From contig NZ_JABMEG010000001.1 in NCBI RefSeq assembly GCF_013179735.1, positions 3,162,001-3,226,000 of the forward strand: a stretch of DNA of 64,000 nucleotides. Direction: 5' to 3'. Below are positions 28,761-38,791 of the stretch, piece after piece. Position numbers and translations under genes: made by a program. Every line of letters begins with the position of its first letter. Position 1 is the first letter of the stretch. The notes below the pieces were generated by a model. It was given only the letters and a program-made list of their open reading frames with translations, did no database searches and had not been told where the DNA came from. Source of the DNA: Permianibacter fluminis (GTDB lineage Bacteria > Pseudomonadota > Gammaproteobacteria > Enterobacterales > Permianibacteraceae).

Positions 28761-30656
28761 TCAATGGGCCAGCAAACTCAACAGCAAACGATTCAGCCGC
28801 AGACTGTAGCTGCCCGGATCTTCCAGCTGACCGCTCTCGGCCAGCCGCGCCTGATCGAACATCAGCTCCAGCAAATCGGCGAACCGCGCTTCATCGGCTT
28901 CGCGATCCAGGCGCTGCATCAAGGGGTGCGCCGGATTGATCTCGAATACCGGCTTCATGATCGGTACTTCCTGACCGCTTTGTTTCAGCAGGCGGGCGAT
29001 ATGCGAACCCATGTCCTGCTGCTCACCGACGACGCACGCCGGTGAATCGGTCAGCCGTGAAGTGACCCGCACCTCTTTCACCCGCTCGCCCAGCACCGCC
29101 TTGACTCGCGCCACCAGACCGGCGGCCTGCGACCCGGCTTCTTTCTGAATCGCTTTTTCGGTTTCGCTCTCCAGCCCGCCCAGATCGAGCTCACCACGTG
29201 TCACCGACACCAGCGGCTTGCCATCGAACTCGTGCAGATAACTCAGCATCCACTCGTCGATACGGTCGGTCAGCAGCAACACTTCCACCCCTTTCTTGCG
29301 GAACACTTCCAGGTGCGGACTGTTTTTGGCGGCGGCAAAACTGTCAGTCGAAATGTAGTAAATCGCTTTCTGTTCCGGCTTCATCCGGCTGACGTAATCG
29401 GCCAGCGCGATGTTCTGCACCGGAGTATCGGTGTGGGTGCTGGCAAAGCGCAGCAGCTTGGCGATCTGATCCTTGTTGGTCGCATCTTCGGCCGGACCTT
29501 CTTTCAGCACCTGACCGAATTCGTCCCAGAATTTCTGATACTTCTCCGGCTCTTTCTGGGCGATGTCTTCCAGCAGGCTCAGTACTCGCTTGACGCCCTG
29601 TTTGCGCAGCGTGTCGGTAACTGCGCTGTCCTGCAGAATTTCCCGCGAGACGTTAAGCGGCAGATCCGCCGAATCGAGCACACCCCGGACAAAGCGCAGG
29701 TAAATCGGCAGGAACTGTTCGGCGTCATCCATGATGAACACGCGCTTGACGTACAGCTTGACGCCGCGCGGCCGATCACGATTCCACAAGTCATACGGCG
29801 CCCGCGCCGGAATGTAGAACAGCGAGGTAAACTCGTGCTTGCCTTCGACTTTGGAGTGCGTCCACGCCATCGGATCTTCAAAGTCATGCGCGATGTGTTG
29901 ATAGAACGCCTTGTACTCGTCGTCAGAAATCTCGGACTTGGCCCGCGTCCACAGCGCGGTGGCCTTGTTGGCGGTTTCAAACTCCGCGGTCGGTTCGCCT
30001 TCGTCGTTTTCCTGCGGCAATTGCACCGGAATGGCGATATGGTCGGAGTATTTGTGGATGAGATGGCGCAGACGCCAGGCTTCCAGAAACTCTTTCTGAT
30101 CTTCCTTCAGATGCAGAATGACATCGGTGCCGCGCTCTTCCTTGTTGATGGTCTCGACGCTGAATTCGCCGTCACCCGCACTCTCCCACTGCACCGACTG
30201 GTCGGCCGGCGCGCCGGCAGCCCGACTGCGCACCGTGATGCGATCGGCGACGATAAAACCCGAATAGAAACCGACCCCAAACTGGCCAATCAGGTTGGCA
30301 TCTTTCTTCTGGTCACCCGACAGTTTGCTCAGAAACTCGGCCGTGCCTGACTTGGCAATCGTGCCCAGATGCTGGACCGCTTCGTCGCGGGTCAGGCCAA
30401 TGCCGTTATCGCTGATGGTCAGCGTGCCGGCCGCCTTGTCGACCACCAGCCGAACACGCAGATCATTGTCGGTGCCGAGCAACTCCGGTTGCGCCAAGGC
30501 CTTGAACCGCAGCTTGTCGGCAGCATCGGCGGCATTGGAGATCAGCTCACGCAGGAAAATTTCTTTATTGCTGTACAGCGAATGCACCATCAGCTGCAGC
30601 AGCTGTTTAACTTCGGTTTCAAAACGGCGAGTTTCGCGGGTCGCGGCAACGGACAT
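28761..30656 (-). CDS. htpG: Chaperone HtpG (Hsp90)
   Basis: A 631-residue Hsp90. The GHKL ATPase motifs are [14 protein letters not shown] (near 38-51), ISDNGIGLT (near 82-90) and [17 protein letters not shown] (near 123-139); the middle-domain catalytic Arg sits in [11 protein letters not shown]. Cytosolic ATP-dependent chaperone. A clear sigma-32-type promoter lies about 64 nt upstream, so heat-shock control is expected. Confidence 0.97.
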   Translation of the reverse strand: MSVAATRETRRFETEVKQLLQLMVHSLYSNKEIFLRELISNAADAADKLRFKALAQPELLGTDNDLRVRLVVDKAAGTLTISDNGIGLTRDEAVQHLGTIAKSGTAEFLSKLSGDQKKDANLIGQFGVGFYSGFIVADRITVRSRAAGAPADQSVQWESAGDGEFSVETINKEERGTDVILHLKEDQKEFLEAWRLRHLIHKYSDHIAIPVQLPQENDEGEPTAEFETANKATALWTRAKSEISDDEYKAFYQHIAHDFEDPMAWTHSKVEGKHEFTSLFYIPARAPYDLWNRDRPRGVKLYVKRVFIMDDAEQFLPIYLRFVRGVLDSADLPLNVSREILQDSAVTDTLRKQGVKRVLSLLEDIAQKEPEKYQKFWDEFGQVLKEGPAEDATNKDQIAKLLRFASTHTDTPVQNIALADYVSRMKPEQKAIYYISTDSFAAAKNSPHLEVFRKKGVEVLLLTDRIDEWMLSYLHEFDGKPLVSVTRGELDLGGLESETEKAIQKEAGSQAAGLVARVKAVLGERVKEVRVTSRLTDSPACVVGEQQDMGSHIARLLKQSGQEVPIMKPVFEINPAHPLMQRLDREADEARFADLLELMFDQARLAESGQLEDPGSYSLRLNRLLLSLLAH

Positions 30657-30719
30657 GGTGTGGCTCCGTAAAACAAGGGGATCAGAAAATGCCGTGGCGA
30701 GAGCCGCGGCGCTGCCGGC

Positions 30720-30748
30720 TATTTGGGGCCGGCCTACGGTTTTTCAAG
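30720..30748 (-). promoter_or_regulatory. Sigma-32-type heat-shock promoter of htpG
   Basis: Minus strand CTTGAAA (30748-30742), a 13-nt spacer, and CCCCAAATA (30728-30720). It matches the CTTGAAA-N13-15-CCCCATNTA pattern and points at htpG. Confidence 0.8.
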
Positions 30749-30777
30749 AGCCTGAGGGAAACGGCGATACTCGACGG

Positions 30778-30812
30778 CCGAACTCTGACGACCGAACTCT
30801 GACGACCGAACG
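30778..30812. repeat. 14-nt tandem repeat, about 2.5 copies
   Basis: CCGAACTCTGACGA twice in perfect tandem (30778-30805), then a partial CCGAACG. It lies upstream of the htpG heat-shock promoter. Confidence 0.7.
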
Positions 30813-30904
30813 CTGGCAATCGACAATCGGCTGGCGACCCAAGCTGGCTAGCAGCGTCGAGTAAACGGTCGCGAAGGCCGCAATGCTGCTGTACAAACGG
30901 CGGC

Positions 30905-31357
30905 TCAGTTGAGCGTTGGCGCGCTGCCCTTGGCCGTCGACGCCTGTTGGGCCTGCGTCTTCAGTTTCTGGACCAGATTGGCCGGCAATTCGACGCCGAC
31001 TGCGGCCCCCGGATTGAGCACAATGCCGGCGCCATCCGCGATGCCGTTCAGCAACCAGCGAAAATCGATCTGCAAGCCAAACTTGAACGCTGGCGCCCGC
31101 TGCAGCCAGGCCACCGAGCGCTCCGGCGCGGTAAACATCGCTACCACCGGAATGCCGGATTGGCTGTTGAGTACCAGCACGGAAATATCCGGCGTCCAGC
31201 TGCCACCTTCCGGGATCTCTCTATCGATCAGAATGAACACCTGACTGTCGCACAGCAGCGGAAAAAAGGCAGCCGGCAACAGTCGACCATTCTGGGTATC
31301 GACCAGCGCCTGTTCGAGCGGGTTCATCGGCGTGAATGTCGGGTTGGCATCGGTCAT
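30905..31357 (-). CDS. SseB-family protein
   Basis: A 150-residue protein with the SseB N-terminal domain: NPLEQALVDTQNGRLLPAAFFPLLCDSQVFILID, then VVAMFTAPERSVAW and GIVLNPG. Function is unknown; E. coli SseB is weakly linked to serine sensitivity. It lies 21 nt after recR and is the last gene of the dnaX-ybaB-recR cluster. Confidence 0.85.
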   Translation of the reverse strand: MTDANPTFTPMNPLEQALVDTQNGRLLPAAFFPLLCDSQVFILIDREIPEGGSWTPDISVLVLNSQSGIPVVAMFTAPERSVAWLQRAPAFKFGLQIDFRWLLNGIADGAGIVLNPGAAVGVELPANLVQKLKTQAQQASTAKGSAPTLN

Positions 31358-31378
31358 CGCGGCACTCGCGTCTCGAAA

Positions 31379-31978
31379 TTACTTGAACGGCCGCCGACCA
31401 GCAAACGAATGGGCGAGCGTGCCACCGTCGACAAACTCCAGCTCGCCACCCAGCGGCACGCCGTGGGCAATGCGGGAGATGGTCAGCGGCAGGTTTTCGC
31501 ACAAATCGCGGATGTAGTGCGCCGTGGCATCGCCTTCGACGGTCGGGTTGGTCGCCAGAATCAGTTCGCTGACCTCGCCTTCTTTCAGGCGTTTGATCAA
31601 TTGCGGCAAGCCGACTTGCTCCGGGCCGACGCCATCCAGCGGCGACAAATGACCACGCAAGACAAAATAGCGGCCACGGTAGCCACCGGTGTGCTCGATG
31701 GCATAGACATCGGACGGGGTTTCAACTACGCAAAGCAGCGCCGGATCACGGCGCGGATCGCGGCAAATGGCACAGACTTCTTCATCGCTGAAGGTACGGC
31801 AGCGCTGGCAGTCGCGCACGCCGTCCATGGCCTTGGTCAAGGCATCGGCCAGACGCCGGCCACCGGCACGGTTGCGATCGAGCAACTGATACGCCATCCG
31901 CGTTGCCGATTTGTTGCCGACACCGGGCAGCACGCGCAGCGCGTCAACCAGTTGCTTGATAAGAGGACTGCTTTCCAT
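31379..31978 (-). CDS. recR: Recombination protein RecR
   Basis: A 199-residue protein with the N-terminal helix-hairpin-helix ([21 protein letters not shown]), a C4 zinc finger (CQRC ... CAICRD near 57-75), a Toprim domain ([19 protein letters not shown]) and the C-terminal Walker-B-like [19 protein letters not shown]. It loads RecA at gaps with RecFO. A REP palindrome separates it from ybaB. Confidence 0.97.
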   Translation of the reverse strand: MESSPLIKQLVDALRVLPGVGNKSATRMAYQLLDRNRAGGRRLADALTKAMDGVRDCQRCRTFSDEEVCAICRDPRRDPALLCVVETPSDVYAIEHTGGYRGRYFVLRGHLSPLDGVGPEQVGLPQLIKRLKEGEVSELILATNPTVEGDATAHYIRDLCENLPLTISRIAHGVPLGGELEFVDGGTLAHSFAGRRPFK

Positions 31979-32010
31979 TTACAGCGCGGCGCTCAATGTG
32001 AAAGAGGGCT

Positions 32011-32071
32011 TGTAGGAGCGGCCTTGGCCGCGATTCGTTCCAAAACAATCGCGGCCAAGGCCGCTCCTACA
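32011..32071. repeat. REP palindrome pair between ybaB and recR
   Basis: Perfect 25-nt inverted arms beginning TGTAGGAGCGGCCTTGGCCG, an 11-nt loop, and outer GGGCT / AGCCC. It belongs to the REP type with core GTAGGAGCGG-CTTG-CCGCGA known from pseudomonads and xanthomonads. A related copy lies at 54536-54602. Confidence 0.9.
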
Positions 32072-32090
32072 GCAAAAGCCCGGTACGAAA

Positions 32091-32414
32091 TCAGAACGGC
32101 ATCTTGAAGCCGGGCGGCAGTGCCATACCGGCGGTCAGCGAATTCATTTTGGCGCTGGAGGTCGCTTCCACTTTGCGGACGGCGTCATTGATGGCCGCTG
32201 CCAGCAAATCTTCCAGCATTTCCTTGTCTTCCTTCATCAGGCTGTCGTCCAGCTCGACCCGCTTGACATCATGTTTGCCGTTCATGGTGACCTTGACTAG
32301 GCCCGCGCCCGATTCGCCAGTCACTTCCAGCAATGCAATCTCCTGTTGCGCTTTCTGCATGCGGGCTTGCATGTCTTGCGCCTGCTTCATTAGATTGCCC
32401 AATCCGCCTTTCAT
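32091..32414 (-). CDS. ybaB: YbaB/EbfC nucleoid-associated protein
   Basis: A 107-residue dimeric DNA-binding protein. [20 protein letters not shown], the [20 protein letters not shown] strand pair and the Gly/Pro-rich tail LPPGFKMPF are typical. It sits between dnaX and recR, its usual place. The conserved start is at 32414; an upstream extension to 32474 is ignored. Confidence 0.95.
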   Translation of the reverse strand: MKGGLGNLMKQAQDMQARMQKAQQEIALLEVTGESGAGLVKVTMNGKHDVKRVELDDSLMKEDKEMLEDLLAAAINDAVRKVEATSSAKMNSLTAGMALPPGFKMPF

Positions 32415-32487
32415 GGTGATGTCCTCTTTGCAAATTGACTCAAGATAATTTTTCAACTCAAGGTGATTTTTCAACGGCTCTGCGCGA

Positions 32488-34293
32488 TCAGTGCAAAGAC
32501 CGTATGGTGTCCGGCAGCAACCGGCCCTGACTGAGACTCAGCAGCTCGTTCAGCCGTGGATCGCCCTGCAATGACGCCGCCGCCGAGGCCTGTTTTTCTG
32601 CCGCGCGCTGGCTGGCCAGATCACGTGCTGTCATGGCACCTGCGGGCATGTCACTGGTCAGCACCAGCGTGATGGAACGGTCCAGCAAGCTGGACAATCC
32701 GGTTTCGATTTCTTTCATCCGCGCGGGCGTCAGCATGTCCATGCGCTGGCTGTCGGCAGCAAGGGTAAAGCGCTCGCCGTCGCAGCGCACCAGCGCGGTA
32801 TTGCGCGCCAGATTGTCAGCGAGCCCGACCAGCTTCATTTCATCAATCCAGTCGAGCCATTGATTGCCCAGCTGCACGAGGCTGGCGTGATGCCAGTTGT
32901 CCGGATTCAGTGCACTTGGTGCACGCTCGGCAACCGACGCAGCACTGGTATTGGCACTGGCAGTCGCGGTTGTCGCTGTCGGATTCACCGCAACCGTAGC
33001 TGCGACTGGCATTTTTTCTGCGGTCGCCGGGACTTCGGTCACCACAGCGGTGACAACAGCCGGTGTATCGAGCGCCGGCGCGCGAGCTTCGGCAATGCTG
33101 TTGCCAGAATTTGCAACGGTGCTGGTCGTTACTGACGTAACGCTTGCTGCCGTGACAGCGGTTTTCGTCACCGCTGCCGACGTCGTGGCAACGGGCGCGG
33201 CGCGGCGTTCGCCCTCGCCTACCGGGCGAAAGGCCAGCATCCGCAGCAACGTCATTTCCAGCCCTTCCCGGCCGCTTGGTGCCAGCGGCAAATCGCGCCG
33301 ACCGTGCAAGGCAATCTGGTAGTAGAGCTGAATATCGGCAGCGCCGAGCGCACCGGCCAACTGCCGGCAAAGCGCCTGTTCGGCATAACTGCTTTGCGGC
33401 AACTGCTGCACCACGGCAGCACCGTGCAGCAAACTCAGCAGCTCCGCCAAGACCGCCTCGTGATCCGGGGCAAAACTTTCCATTGCGGCGACCGCCTGCA
33501 TCACGGCAGCGACATCGCACTGACACAAGGCATTGACCAATTCCGCCAGCGAGGCGTGCTCGATAAATCCGAGCATGTCGCGAACATCGGCCGTTTTCAG
33601 TTGGCCCTGACCGTGGGCAATGGCCTGATCCAGCAGGCTGAGGGCGTCGCGCAAACTGCCGTTGGCCGCGCGCGCCACCAGCGGCAGTGTCGACTCTTCA
33701 AACGGCACGGTTTCGGTTTTCAGGATGTGGCTCAGCCGGGCAACGATCTGCTCGGGAGTCAACGCCTTCAAATGGAATTGCAGGCAGCGCGACAGCACCG
33801 TCACCGGCAGTTTTTGCGGGTCCGTGGTCGCGAGCAGGAACATCACGTGCGGCGGCGGCTCTTCCAGCGTTTTCAGCAGCGCGTTGAAACTGCTGTTGGA
33901 GAGCATGTGCACTTCGTCGATCAGGTAGACCTTGTAGCGGCCACGGGTCGGCAGGTACTGGACGTTGTCGAGCAAGTCGCGGGTATCTTCGACCTTGGTC
34001 CGCGAGGCGGCATCGACTTCGATCAGGTCGACAAAGCGACCGGAATCCACTTCCTGACAGGCCGCGCACTGGCCACAGGGCGTCGCCGAGACACCAAGCT
34101 CACAGTTGAGGCACTTGGCGAAAATCCGGGCGACGGTGGTCTTGCCGACCCCACGAGTGCCGGTAAACAGATAGGCATGATGAAGACGCTGCTGGCCAAG
34201 CGCGCTTTGCAGGGCTTTCAGCACATGGCCTTGACCGACCATGTCGTCAAAGCGGCGAGGCCGCCATTTCCGTGCAAGTACCTGATATGTCAT
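32488..34293 (-). CDS. dnaX: DNA polymerase III subunit gamma/tau
   Basis: A 601-residue clamp-loader ATPase. It shows [19 protein letters not shown], Walker [10 protein letters not shown] near 45-52, a zinc finger CGQCAACQ near 76-83, DEVHMLS, and sensor SRCLQF. A low-complexity Ala/Thr/Val linker (about 365-470) precedes the C-terminal tau domain, which binds the polymerase and helicase. I did not see an E. coli-like A-AAA-AAG slippery site, so a short gamma form is not predicted here. Confidence 0.97.
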   Translation of the reverse strand: MTYQVLARKWRPRRFDDMVGQGHVLKALQSALGQQRLHHAYLFTGTRGVGKTTVARIFAKCLNCELGVSATPCGQCAACQEVDSGRFVDLIEVDAASRTKVEDTRDLLDNVQYLPTRGRYKVYLIDEVHMLSNSSFNALLKTLEEPPPHVMFLLATTDPQKLPVTVLSRCLQFHLKALTPEQIVARLSHILKTETVPFEESTLPLVARAANGSLRDALSLLDQAIAHGQGQLKTADVRDMLGFIEHASLAELVNALCQCDVAAVMQAVAAMESFAPDHEAVLAELLSLLHGAAVVQQLPQSSYAEQALCRQLAGALGAADIQLYYQIALHGRRDLPLAPSGREGLEMTLLRMLAFRPVGEGERRAAPVATTSAAVTKTAVTAASVTSVTTSTVANSGNSIAEARAPALDTPAVVTAVVTEVPATAEKMPVAATVAVNPTATTATASANTSAASVAERAPSALNPDNWHHASLVQLGNQWLDWIDEMKLVGLADNLARNTALVRCDGERFTLAADSQRMDMLTPARMKEIETGLSSLLDRSITLVLTSDMPAGAMTARDLASQRAAEKQASAAASLQGDPRLNELLSLSQGRLLPDTIRSLH

Positions 34294-34485
34294 GGTTTAG
34301 ACAACGGCCGAGGTGACTACAGCGAGGCGCGAATGCTACCACGGGCGAGGTCGTGGTTGGTGGCCGATAGCAGCGCAAAGCCAGCAGTGCACGACTGCGG
34401 CGCAGGCATCAGCGACTAGCAATATGCCACTAACGGACGATCACACCGATCTAGATGATTGAAGGAGACTGAAACGGGGAAATGG

Positions 34486-34598
34486 GTGGCAGCCTGCAGA
34501 GCACGACCGCGGCGCACGCATCAACGACTACCGTTGCTCCCTTCCGGGCCTGGCGGGGTTCACCGTCTAGCGTCGCGCGGGCACCCTGCAGACCGCCA
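34486..34598 (-). ncRNA. ffs: Signal recognition particle 4.5S RNA
   Basis: The minus strand contains the SRP core: AACCCCGCCAGGCCCGGAAG followed by GGAGCAACGGTAG, the conserved GGAAG tetraloop region and the asymmetric internal loop that bind Ffh. The ends pair (GGCGGTCTGCAG with CTGCAGGCTGCC), giving an E. coli-sized hairpin of about 112 nt. Ends are estimated from the helix. It lies upstream of dnaX on the same strand. Confidence 0.92.
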
Positions 34599-34671
34599 TT
34601 GAACGGTAGCCGGGACCGGCTGAAGCCGAATTGAGGCTGGGTACTAACTGAAGGCGGCAACAAATGAGATA

Positions 34672-34762
34672 TGGCGGAGAGAGCGGGATTCGAACCCGCG
34701 ATACGGGGTTACCGTATACACACTTTCCAGGCGTGCTCCTTCAACCACTCGGACACCTCTCC
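34672..34762 (-). tRNA. tRNA-Ser (anticodon GGA)
   Basis: 91 nt including encoded CCA. Acceptor GGAGAGG / CTCTCC, D-loop CCGAGTGGTTGAAGGAG, anticodon loop CTGGAAA giving GGA, a long class II variable arm (TATACGGTAACCCCGTATC) and T-loop GTTCGAATC. The variable arm confirms serine. A possible promoter CTGATT-17-TATAGC lies at 34774-34802. Confidence 0.97.
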
Positions 34763-34801
34763 TGAATCTCACTGCTATACGCTGATCAATGCGGCCAATC
34801 A

Positions 34802-34851
34802 GCGCCCTTTTCCAGACGACCAGCCCAAACGTGGGGGGTCGGAAAAGGCGC
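34802..34851. repeat. Inverted repeat between tRNA-Ser and pilU
   Basis: GCGCCCTTTTCC pairs with GGAAAAGGCGC (one bulge), with inner GACC / GGTC. It may end transcription coming from either side or form a leader structure. Confidence 0.5.
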
Positions 34852-34957
34852 GCTAGCTTACCCATTCGACCCCGGCTTGGCAAACGCTTTGCCCACAGGT
34901 CAGGATTCGACCGATAACAAACGCTCGTACAGATAACGGCTGTTGGCTTTCCTTTGC

Positions 34958-34963
34958 TATATT
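34958..34963 (+). promoter_or_regulatory. Extended -10 for pilU
   Basis: TGCTATATT (extended -10), about 40 nt before the GTG start. It is flanked by two direct repeats GTTGGCTTTCC at 34942 and 34966, a possible operator. Confidence 0.4.
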
Positions 34964-35001
34964 CCGTTGGCTTTCCCCACCCTTCATTCCGGAAACAACA
35001 A

Positions 35002-36126
35002 GTGGACATCAAATTATTATTGCGCCTGATGGCCGAAAAGAACGCTTCCGACCTGTTCTTCAGCACCGGCGCGCCGCCGCACATGAAAATCGAAGGCGTT
35101 TCCACGCCGATGGGATCCGGCCCACTGCCACCGGGCGCGATCAAGGAAATTGCTTACGCGCTGATGGACCCCGGCCAAATCAAAGAGTTCGAAGAAAATT
35201 GGGAAATGAACTTCGCGCTGGCTGCCGATGGCGTTGGGCGATTCCGCGTCAACGTGTTCAAGCAGCGCGGCGAAGTCGGTATTGTCATGCGCCACATCAA
35301 GTCCAATATTCCGCATATCGACACGCTGAAGCTGCCGCCGATCATCAAGAACCTGATCATGGAGCGGGTCGGACTGCTGTTGATCTGCGGCCCGACCGGC
35401 TCAGGCAAGTCGACCACGCTCGCCTCGCTGATTGACTACCGCAACCGGCGTGAAACCGGCCACATTCTGACCATCGAAGATCCGATCGAATTCCTTCACG
35501 ACCACAAGCTGTCAATTGTCGACCAGCGCGAAATCGGCGTTGACACCAAGAGCTTTCACTACGCGCTGAAGAACGCCATGCGGGAAGCACCCGATGTGAT
35601 CCTGATCGGTGAAATCCGCGACTCCGAAGCCATGGAGCATGCACTGAATTACGCCCAGACCGGCCACCTGGTCTTGGCCACCATTCACGGCAACAACTGC
35701 CGGCAAGTGCTGGACCGGATCCGCAACCTGTTCCCGCAAGACATGCGCGGCCATGTGATGAAGGAATTGTCGTCGGTACTGAAAGGTATCGTCTCGCAGC
35801 GGCTGGTCAAATCCGGTACCGGTGCCCGGATGCCGGCCGCCGAAGTGATGATGATGGCACCAGATATTGCCGAGATCATTCAGAAAGGCTTTCTGGAAGA
35901 CCTGCCGAAAGCAATTGAGAAAAACTATGTCGACGGCATGCGCACGTTTGACCAGTCGCTCTATGACTTGTACAAGGGCGGCCTGATCACCCGGGAAGAT
36001 GCGCTGTTCTACGCCGAATCGAAAACCGACCTCAGCCTGCGCATGCGGCTCGGTGAAGCCGGCGACAAAACCAATGTACAGCCGGTGGCGAAAGAAAAAG
36101 CCAATCCGTTCAAGACCGAGCTGTAA
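35002..36126 (+). CDS. pilU: PilU-type twitching motility ATPase
   Basis: A 374-residue hexameric retraction ATPase of type IV pili. The N-terminal LLLRLMAEKNASDLFFSTGAPP aligns better with PilU than PilT. Walker A GPTGSGKST is at about 130-138, the Asp box ILTIEDPIEF, Walker B VILIGEIRD and the His box TGHLVLATIHGNN follow; RTFDQSLYDLYKGGLI is near the end. The GTG at 35002 starts the conserved VDIKLLL; earlier in-frame ATG at 34954 lies upstream of the -10 box. No pilT is adjacent within the window. Confidence 0.9.
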   Translation: MDIKLLLRLMAEKNASDLFFSTGAPPHMKIEGVSTPMGSGPLPPGAIKEIAYALMDPGQIKEFEENWEMNFALAADGVGRFRVNVFKQRGEVGIVMRHIKSNIPHIDTLKLPPIIKNLIMERVGLLLICGPTGSGKSTTLASLIDYRNRRETGHILTIEDPIEFLHDHKLSIVDQREIGVDTKSFHYALKNAMREAPDVILIGEIRDSEAMEHALNYAQTGHLVLATIHGNNCRQVLDRIRNLFPQDMRGHVMKELSSVLKGIVSQRLVKSGTGARMPAAEVMMMAPDIAEIIQKGFLEDLPKAIEKNYVDGMRTFDQSLYDLYKGGLITREDALFYAESKTDLSLRMRLGEAGDKTNVQPVAKEKANPFKTEL

Positions 36127-36191
36127 TTTCGCCGGTCCTGTTGCTGCGGTGTTGCCTGCCGCGTCGGTTGCACGACAGGCAGCGCAGCAGC

Positions 36192-36226
36192 AAAACAAAA
36201 GGGCGCCAGCGGCGCCCTTTTGTTTT
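36192..36226. terminator. Bidirectional terminator pilU / methyltransferase
   Basis: AAAACAAAAGGGCGCC / GGCGCCCTTTTGTTTT with a 3-nt loop; a 16-bp perfect stem between converging genes. Confidence 0.92.
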
Positions 36227-36247
36227 CTTGCATTTACGTGCCAGCCA

Positions 36248-37063
36248 TCATTTGCCCGGCTTGACGAACTTCAGCGTCATGCGGTCGCTCTCACCAATGG
36301 CGAGATACTTCTCCCGGTCCTTATCGCCGTTGGTCAACGTCGGAGGCAAAGCCCAAACGCCATTTTCATGATCGGCGTTGTCCTTGCTGTTGGCGTTGAT
36401 CTCGGATTTCGCCGCCAGCTTGAAACCCACGCTTTCCGCCATTTTGATCACGTAGGCTTCGTGCATGTAGCCACTTTTTTCCTGATCGCTGTCGGGCCGA
36501 GCGGCCGGCAGGCGATGCTCGACAACACCGAGCACGCCACCCGGCTTCAACGCGGTGAACATGGCCTTGAAAGAGGCCTGTACATTGGCATCACCGCCAC
36601 CCCGCATCCACCAGTTATGGACATTGCGGAAAGTCAGCACCAGATCGGCACTGCCGGCCGGCGCCACGGCCAGCTGCGTCGGCGGATTGAATACCGTCAG
36701 CTCAACCTTGCCATAAATCTCGGGCTTGGCCGCCAGCTTGGCCTGATAAGCCGCGAGGTTCTTCTTGTAATAGTCGCTGGTCGAATTGGGATCAAAATGG
36801 GCAGCGTAGAATTTGCCATTTGCCTTCAAATACGGCGCCAGAATCTCGGTATACCAGCCACCACCACCGGGCCAGATCTCGACCACGGTCTGATTGGGTT
36901 TGAGGCCAAAAAACGCCAAGGTCTCTGCCGGATGGCGGAAGCCATCGCGGGCAACATTGGCCGGTTCACGATGGCTTCCCGCCAGCGCTTGTTGCAGCTC
37001 GGTATCGGCAGCTGCCGCCGAGAAACTCAACACCAGGGCGACCGCGGCAATCAGTTGCTTCAT
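36248..37063 (-). CDS. Exported class I methyltransferase-like protein
   Basis: A 271-residue protein with a Sec signal peptide (MKQLIAAVALVLSFSAAAA, cut before DTE) and a Rossmann methyltransferase core: VVEIWPGGGGWYTEILAPYL (SAM motif I), a DLVLTFRNVHNWW block and LKPGGVLGVVEHR. This is the COG4798 predicted methyltransferase group. SAM is not expected in the periplasm, so either the signal is not cleaved or the domain works on another ligand. It is upstream of the pilU terminator and 51 nt downstream of where nadA begins to diverge in function; no link to either is clear. Confidence 0.8.
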   Translation of the reverse strand: MKQLIAAVALVLSFSAAAADTELQQALAGSHREPANVARDGFRHPAETLAFFGLKPNQTVVEIWPGGGGWYTEILAPYLKANGKFYAAHFDPNSTSDYYKKNLAAYQAKLAAKPEIYGKVELTVFNPPTQLAVAPAGSADLVLTFRNVHNWWMRGGGDANVQASFKAMFTALKPGGVLGVVEHRLPAARPDSDQEKSGYMHEAYVIKMAESVGFKLAAKSEINANSKDNADHENGVWALPPTLTNGDKDREKYLAIGESDRMTLKFVKPGK

Positions 37064-37114
37064 GGGTTCTGCTCCATCCGTTAACGAGGAATAGCGGTTT
37101 GCAAAAAAATCAGC

Positions 37115-38170
37115 TCAGGCACGCCCCACCGAACGCACACCACGCTGCTGGGCAAAATCCAGCATGCGTTGCAGCGATTGCAGTGCTCCGGGGATCACCG
37201 CCGGATCGACCGTGATTTCGTGTCCCGGTTCCGTAAACACGGCAGCCAGATTGTCCAGCGCGTTCATCCGCATCCACGGACAGTGCGCGCAAGACCGGCA
37301 ACTGCCACCGGCACCGGCAGTTGGCGCAATGATGAATTCCTTGTCCGGTGCCGCCTGTTGCATCTTGTAGAAAATGCCGCCGTCGGTGGCAACAATCAAT
37401 TGTTTGTGCGGCAAGGTTTTGGCTGCGTTGATCAACTGCGAGGTCGAGCCGACCGCGTCGGCCAGCGCAATGACCGACTCCGGTGATTCCGGGTGTACCA
37501 GCACGGCTGCATCCGGATACATGGCCTTGCTTTGCGCCAGCGCTTTGGCCTTGAATTCGTCGTGTACGACACAGGTGCCATTCCACAGCAGCATGTCAGC
37601 GTCGGTTTTTTCCTGAATATAACGGCCGAGATTTCGGTCCGGCGCCCAGATGAGTTTCTCACCGCGCTCGCTCAGGTATTCCACCACGTCGACGGCAATG
37701 CTGGATGTCACCACCCAATCGGCGCGCGCTTTGACCGCCGCCGACGTGTTGGCATAGACAATGACCGTGCGATCCGGATGGGCATCACAAAACGCAGCGA
37801 ACTGGTCAGCGGGACAACCCAGATCAAGCGAACATTCCGCCTGCAATGTCGGCATCAGAACGCGCTTTTCCGGATTCAGAATCTTGGCCGTTTCGCCCAT
37901 GAAGCGGACGCCGGCGACAATCACCGTCGACGCCGGATGACGGTTGCCAAATCGGGCCATTTCCAGTGAGTCCGACACACAGCCGCCGGTCTCTTCGGCC
38001 AGCTCCTGCAAGTCGGGGTCGGTGTAGTAATGCGCCACCAGCACGGCATCTTCAGCGCGCAACTGCTGCTTGATGCGCTCGCGCAATTGCGTACGTTCCA
38101 CGGCGCTGAAATCACGCGGCGGCAAGGTGGCTGGGATCTCCAGCCGAATGGCTTCAGGCACGGCGCTCAT
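37115..38170 (-). CDS. nadA: Quinolinate synthase
   Basis: A 351-residue [4Fe-4S] enzyme condensing iminoaspartate with DHAP in NAD synthesis. The three repeated domains and the cluster cysteines are visible: [25 protein letters not shown] and [15 protein letters not shown]. The substrate motif [19 protein letters not shown] is near the N-terminus. The C-terminal [11 protein letters not shown] is typical. No nadB or nadC in the window. A TATAAT box lies 36 nt upstream. Confidence 0.97.
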   Translation of the reverse strand: MSAVPEAIRLEIPATLPPRDFSAVERTQLRERIKQQLRAEDAVLVAHYYTDPDLQELAEETGGCVSDSLEMARFGNRHPASTVIVAGVRFMGETAKILNPEKRVLMPTLQAECSLDLGCPADQFAAFCDAHPDRTVIVYANTSAAVKARADWVVTSSIAVDVVEYLSERGEKLIWAPDRNLGRYIQEKTDADMLLWNGTCVVHDEFKAKALAQSKAMYPDAAVLVHPESPESVIALADAVGSTSQLINAAKTLPHKQLIVATDGGIFYKMQQAAPDKEFIIAPTAGAGGSCRSCAHCPWMRMNALDNLAAVFTEPGHEITVDPAVIPGALQSLQRMLDFAQQRGVRSVGRA

Positions 38171-38206
38171 GAGGGTATCCGGAGCGGACTAGCATCAGGT
38201 TGCGGG

Positions 38207-38212
38207 ATTATA
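38207..38212 (-). promoter_or_regulatory. Perfect -10 box for nadA
   Basis: Minus strand GTATAATCCCGC: TATAAT about 36 nt before the nadA ATG. I see no clear -35 at 17 nt. Confidence 0.45.
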
Positions 38213-38269
38213 CGCCGTCAGCCGGCAACACGTGGTTCCCACCGTAACCGGATGTTTATCGGCAGAAAT

Positions 38270-38298
38270 AAAAACGGCCAGCAAAGCCGGCCGTTTTT
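38270..38298 (-). terminator. Intrinsic terminator of the cold-shock gene
   Basis: AAAAACGGCC / GGCCGTTTTT with a 9-nt loop, 20 nt past the csp stop. It also lies between csp and the start of nadA. Confidence 0.85.
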
Positions 38299-38317
38299 AT
38301 AGTGACATCGAACGCGG

Positions 38318-38533
38318 TTAGACCACCGTCACGTCCTGGGCTTGCAGGCCTTTCTGGCCTTGGCCGACGACAAACTCGACTTGCTGGCCGTCCACCAAGG
38401 AACGGCGACCGCCATCAGCGCGAATTTGGGTGTAATGCACGAACACGTCGTTGCCACCCTGTTCCCGCATGATGAAACCGAAACCCTTTTCGTCGTTAAA
38501 CCACTTCACTGTGCCTTTTTCGCGATTCGACAT
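38318..38533 (-). CDS. Cold-shock-domain protein
   Basis: A 71-residue CspA-type OB fold that binds single-stranded RNA/DNA. RNP1 is KGFGFI, RNP2 is [22 protein letters not shown] is canonical. The start at 38533 has AAGG 10 nt upstream. The C-terminal [14 protein letters not shown] is usual. Which csp paralogue it is cannot be decided. Confidence 0.95.
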   Translation of the reverse strand: MSNREKGTVKWFNDEKGFGFIMREQGGNDVFVHYTQIRADGGRRSLVDGQQVEFVVGQGQKGLQAQDVTVV

Positions 38534-38791
38534 ACTCAAATACCTTTACTCTATGGCTGTACTGGTGCCTGAATTTGCGCAGGAAACTTGCGCGGCGAGC
38601 GCGATAATAGCATTTCCAATTTACCGGCCAAGCGGATTTTGCCCCGGCAAATTGGTGCCAGCGGAACAACGCGGACGCGTGTTCAAATCAAGGCAAGGAG
38701 CTGGGAATACGGCCGGATAATTTTTGACCAATCACGGCCAGCGTCCGCTGCGCGGCGGGCCAAGAGCCTGTTTTTACCGGATTGGAAAACA

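Noticed and set aside
29232-30350. A 372-codon frame opposite htpG
   Set aside because: Shadow of htpG: no ribosome site, no motifs, and composition of an antisense frame.
32488-34293. Programmed frameshift in dnaX
   Set aside because: I found no A-AAA-AAG type slippery heptamer with a following stem in the gene.
33304-34419. A 371-codon frame opposite dnaX
   Set aside because: Antisense shadow of a well-conserved gene.
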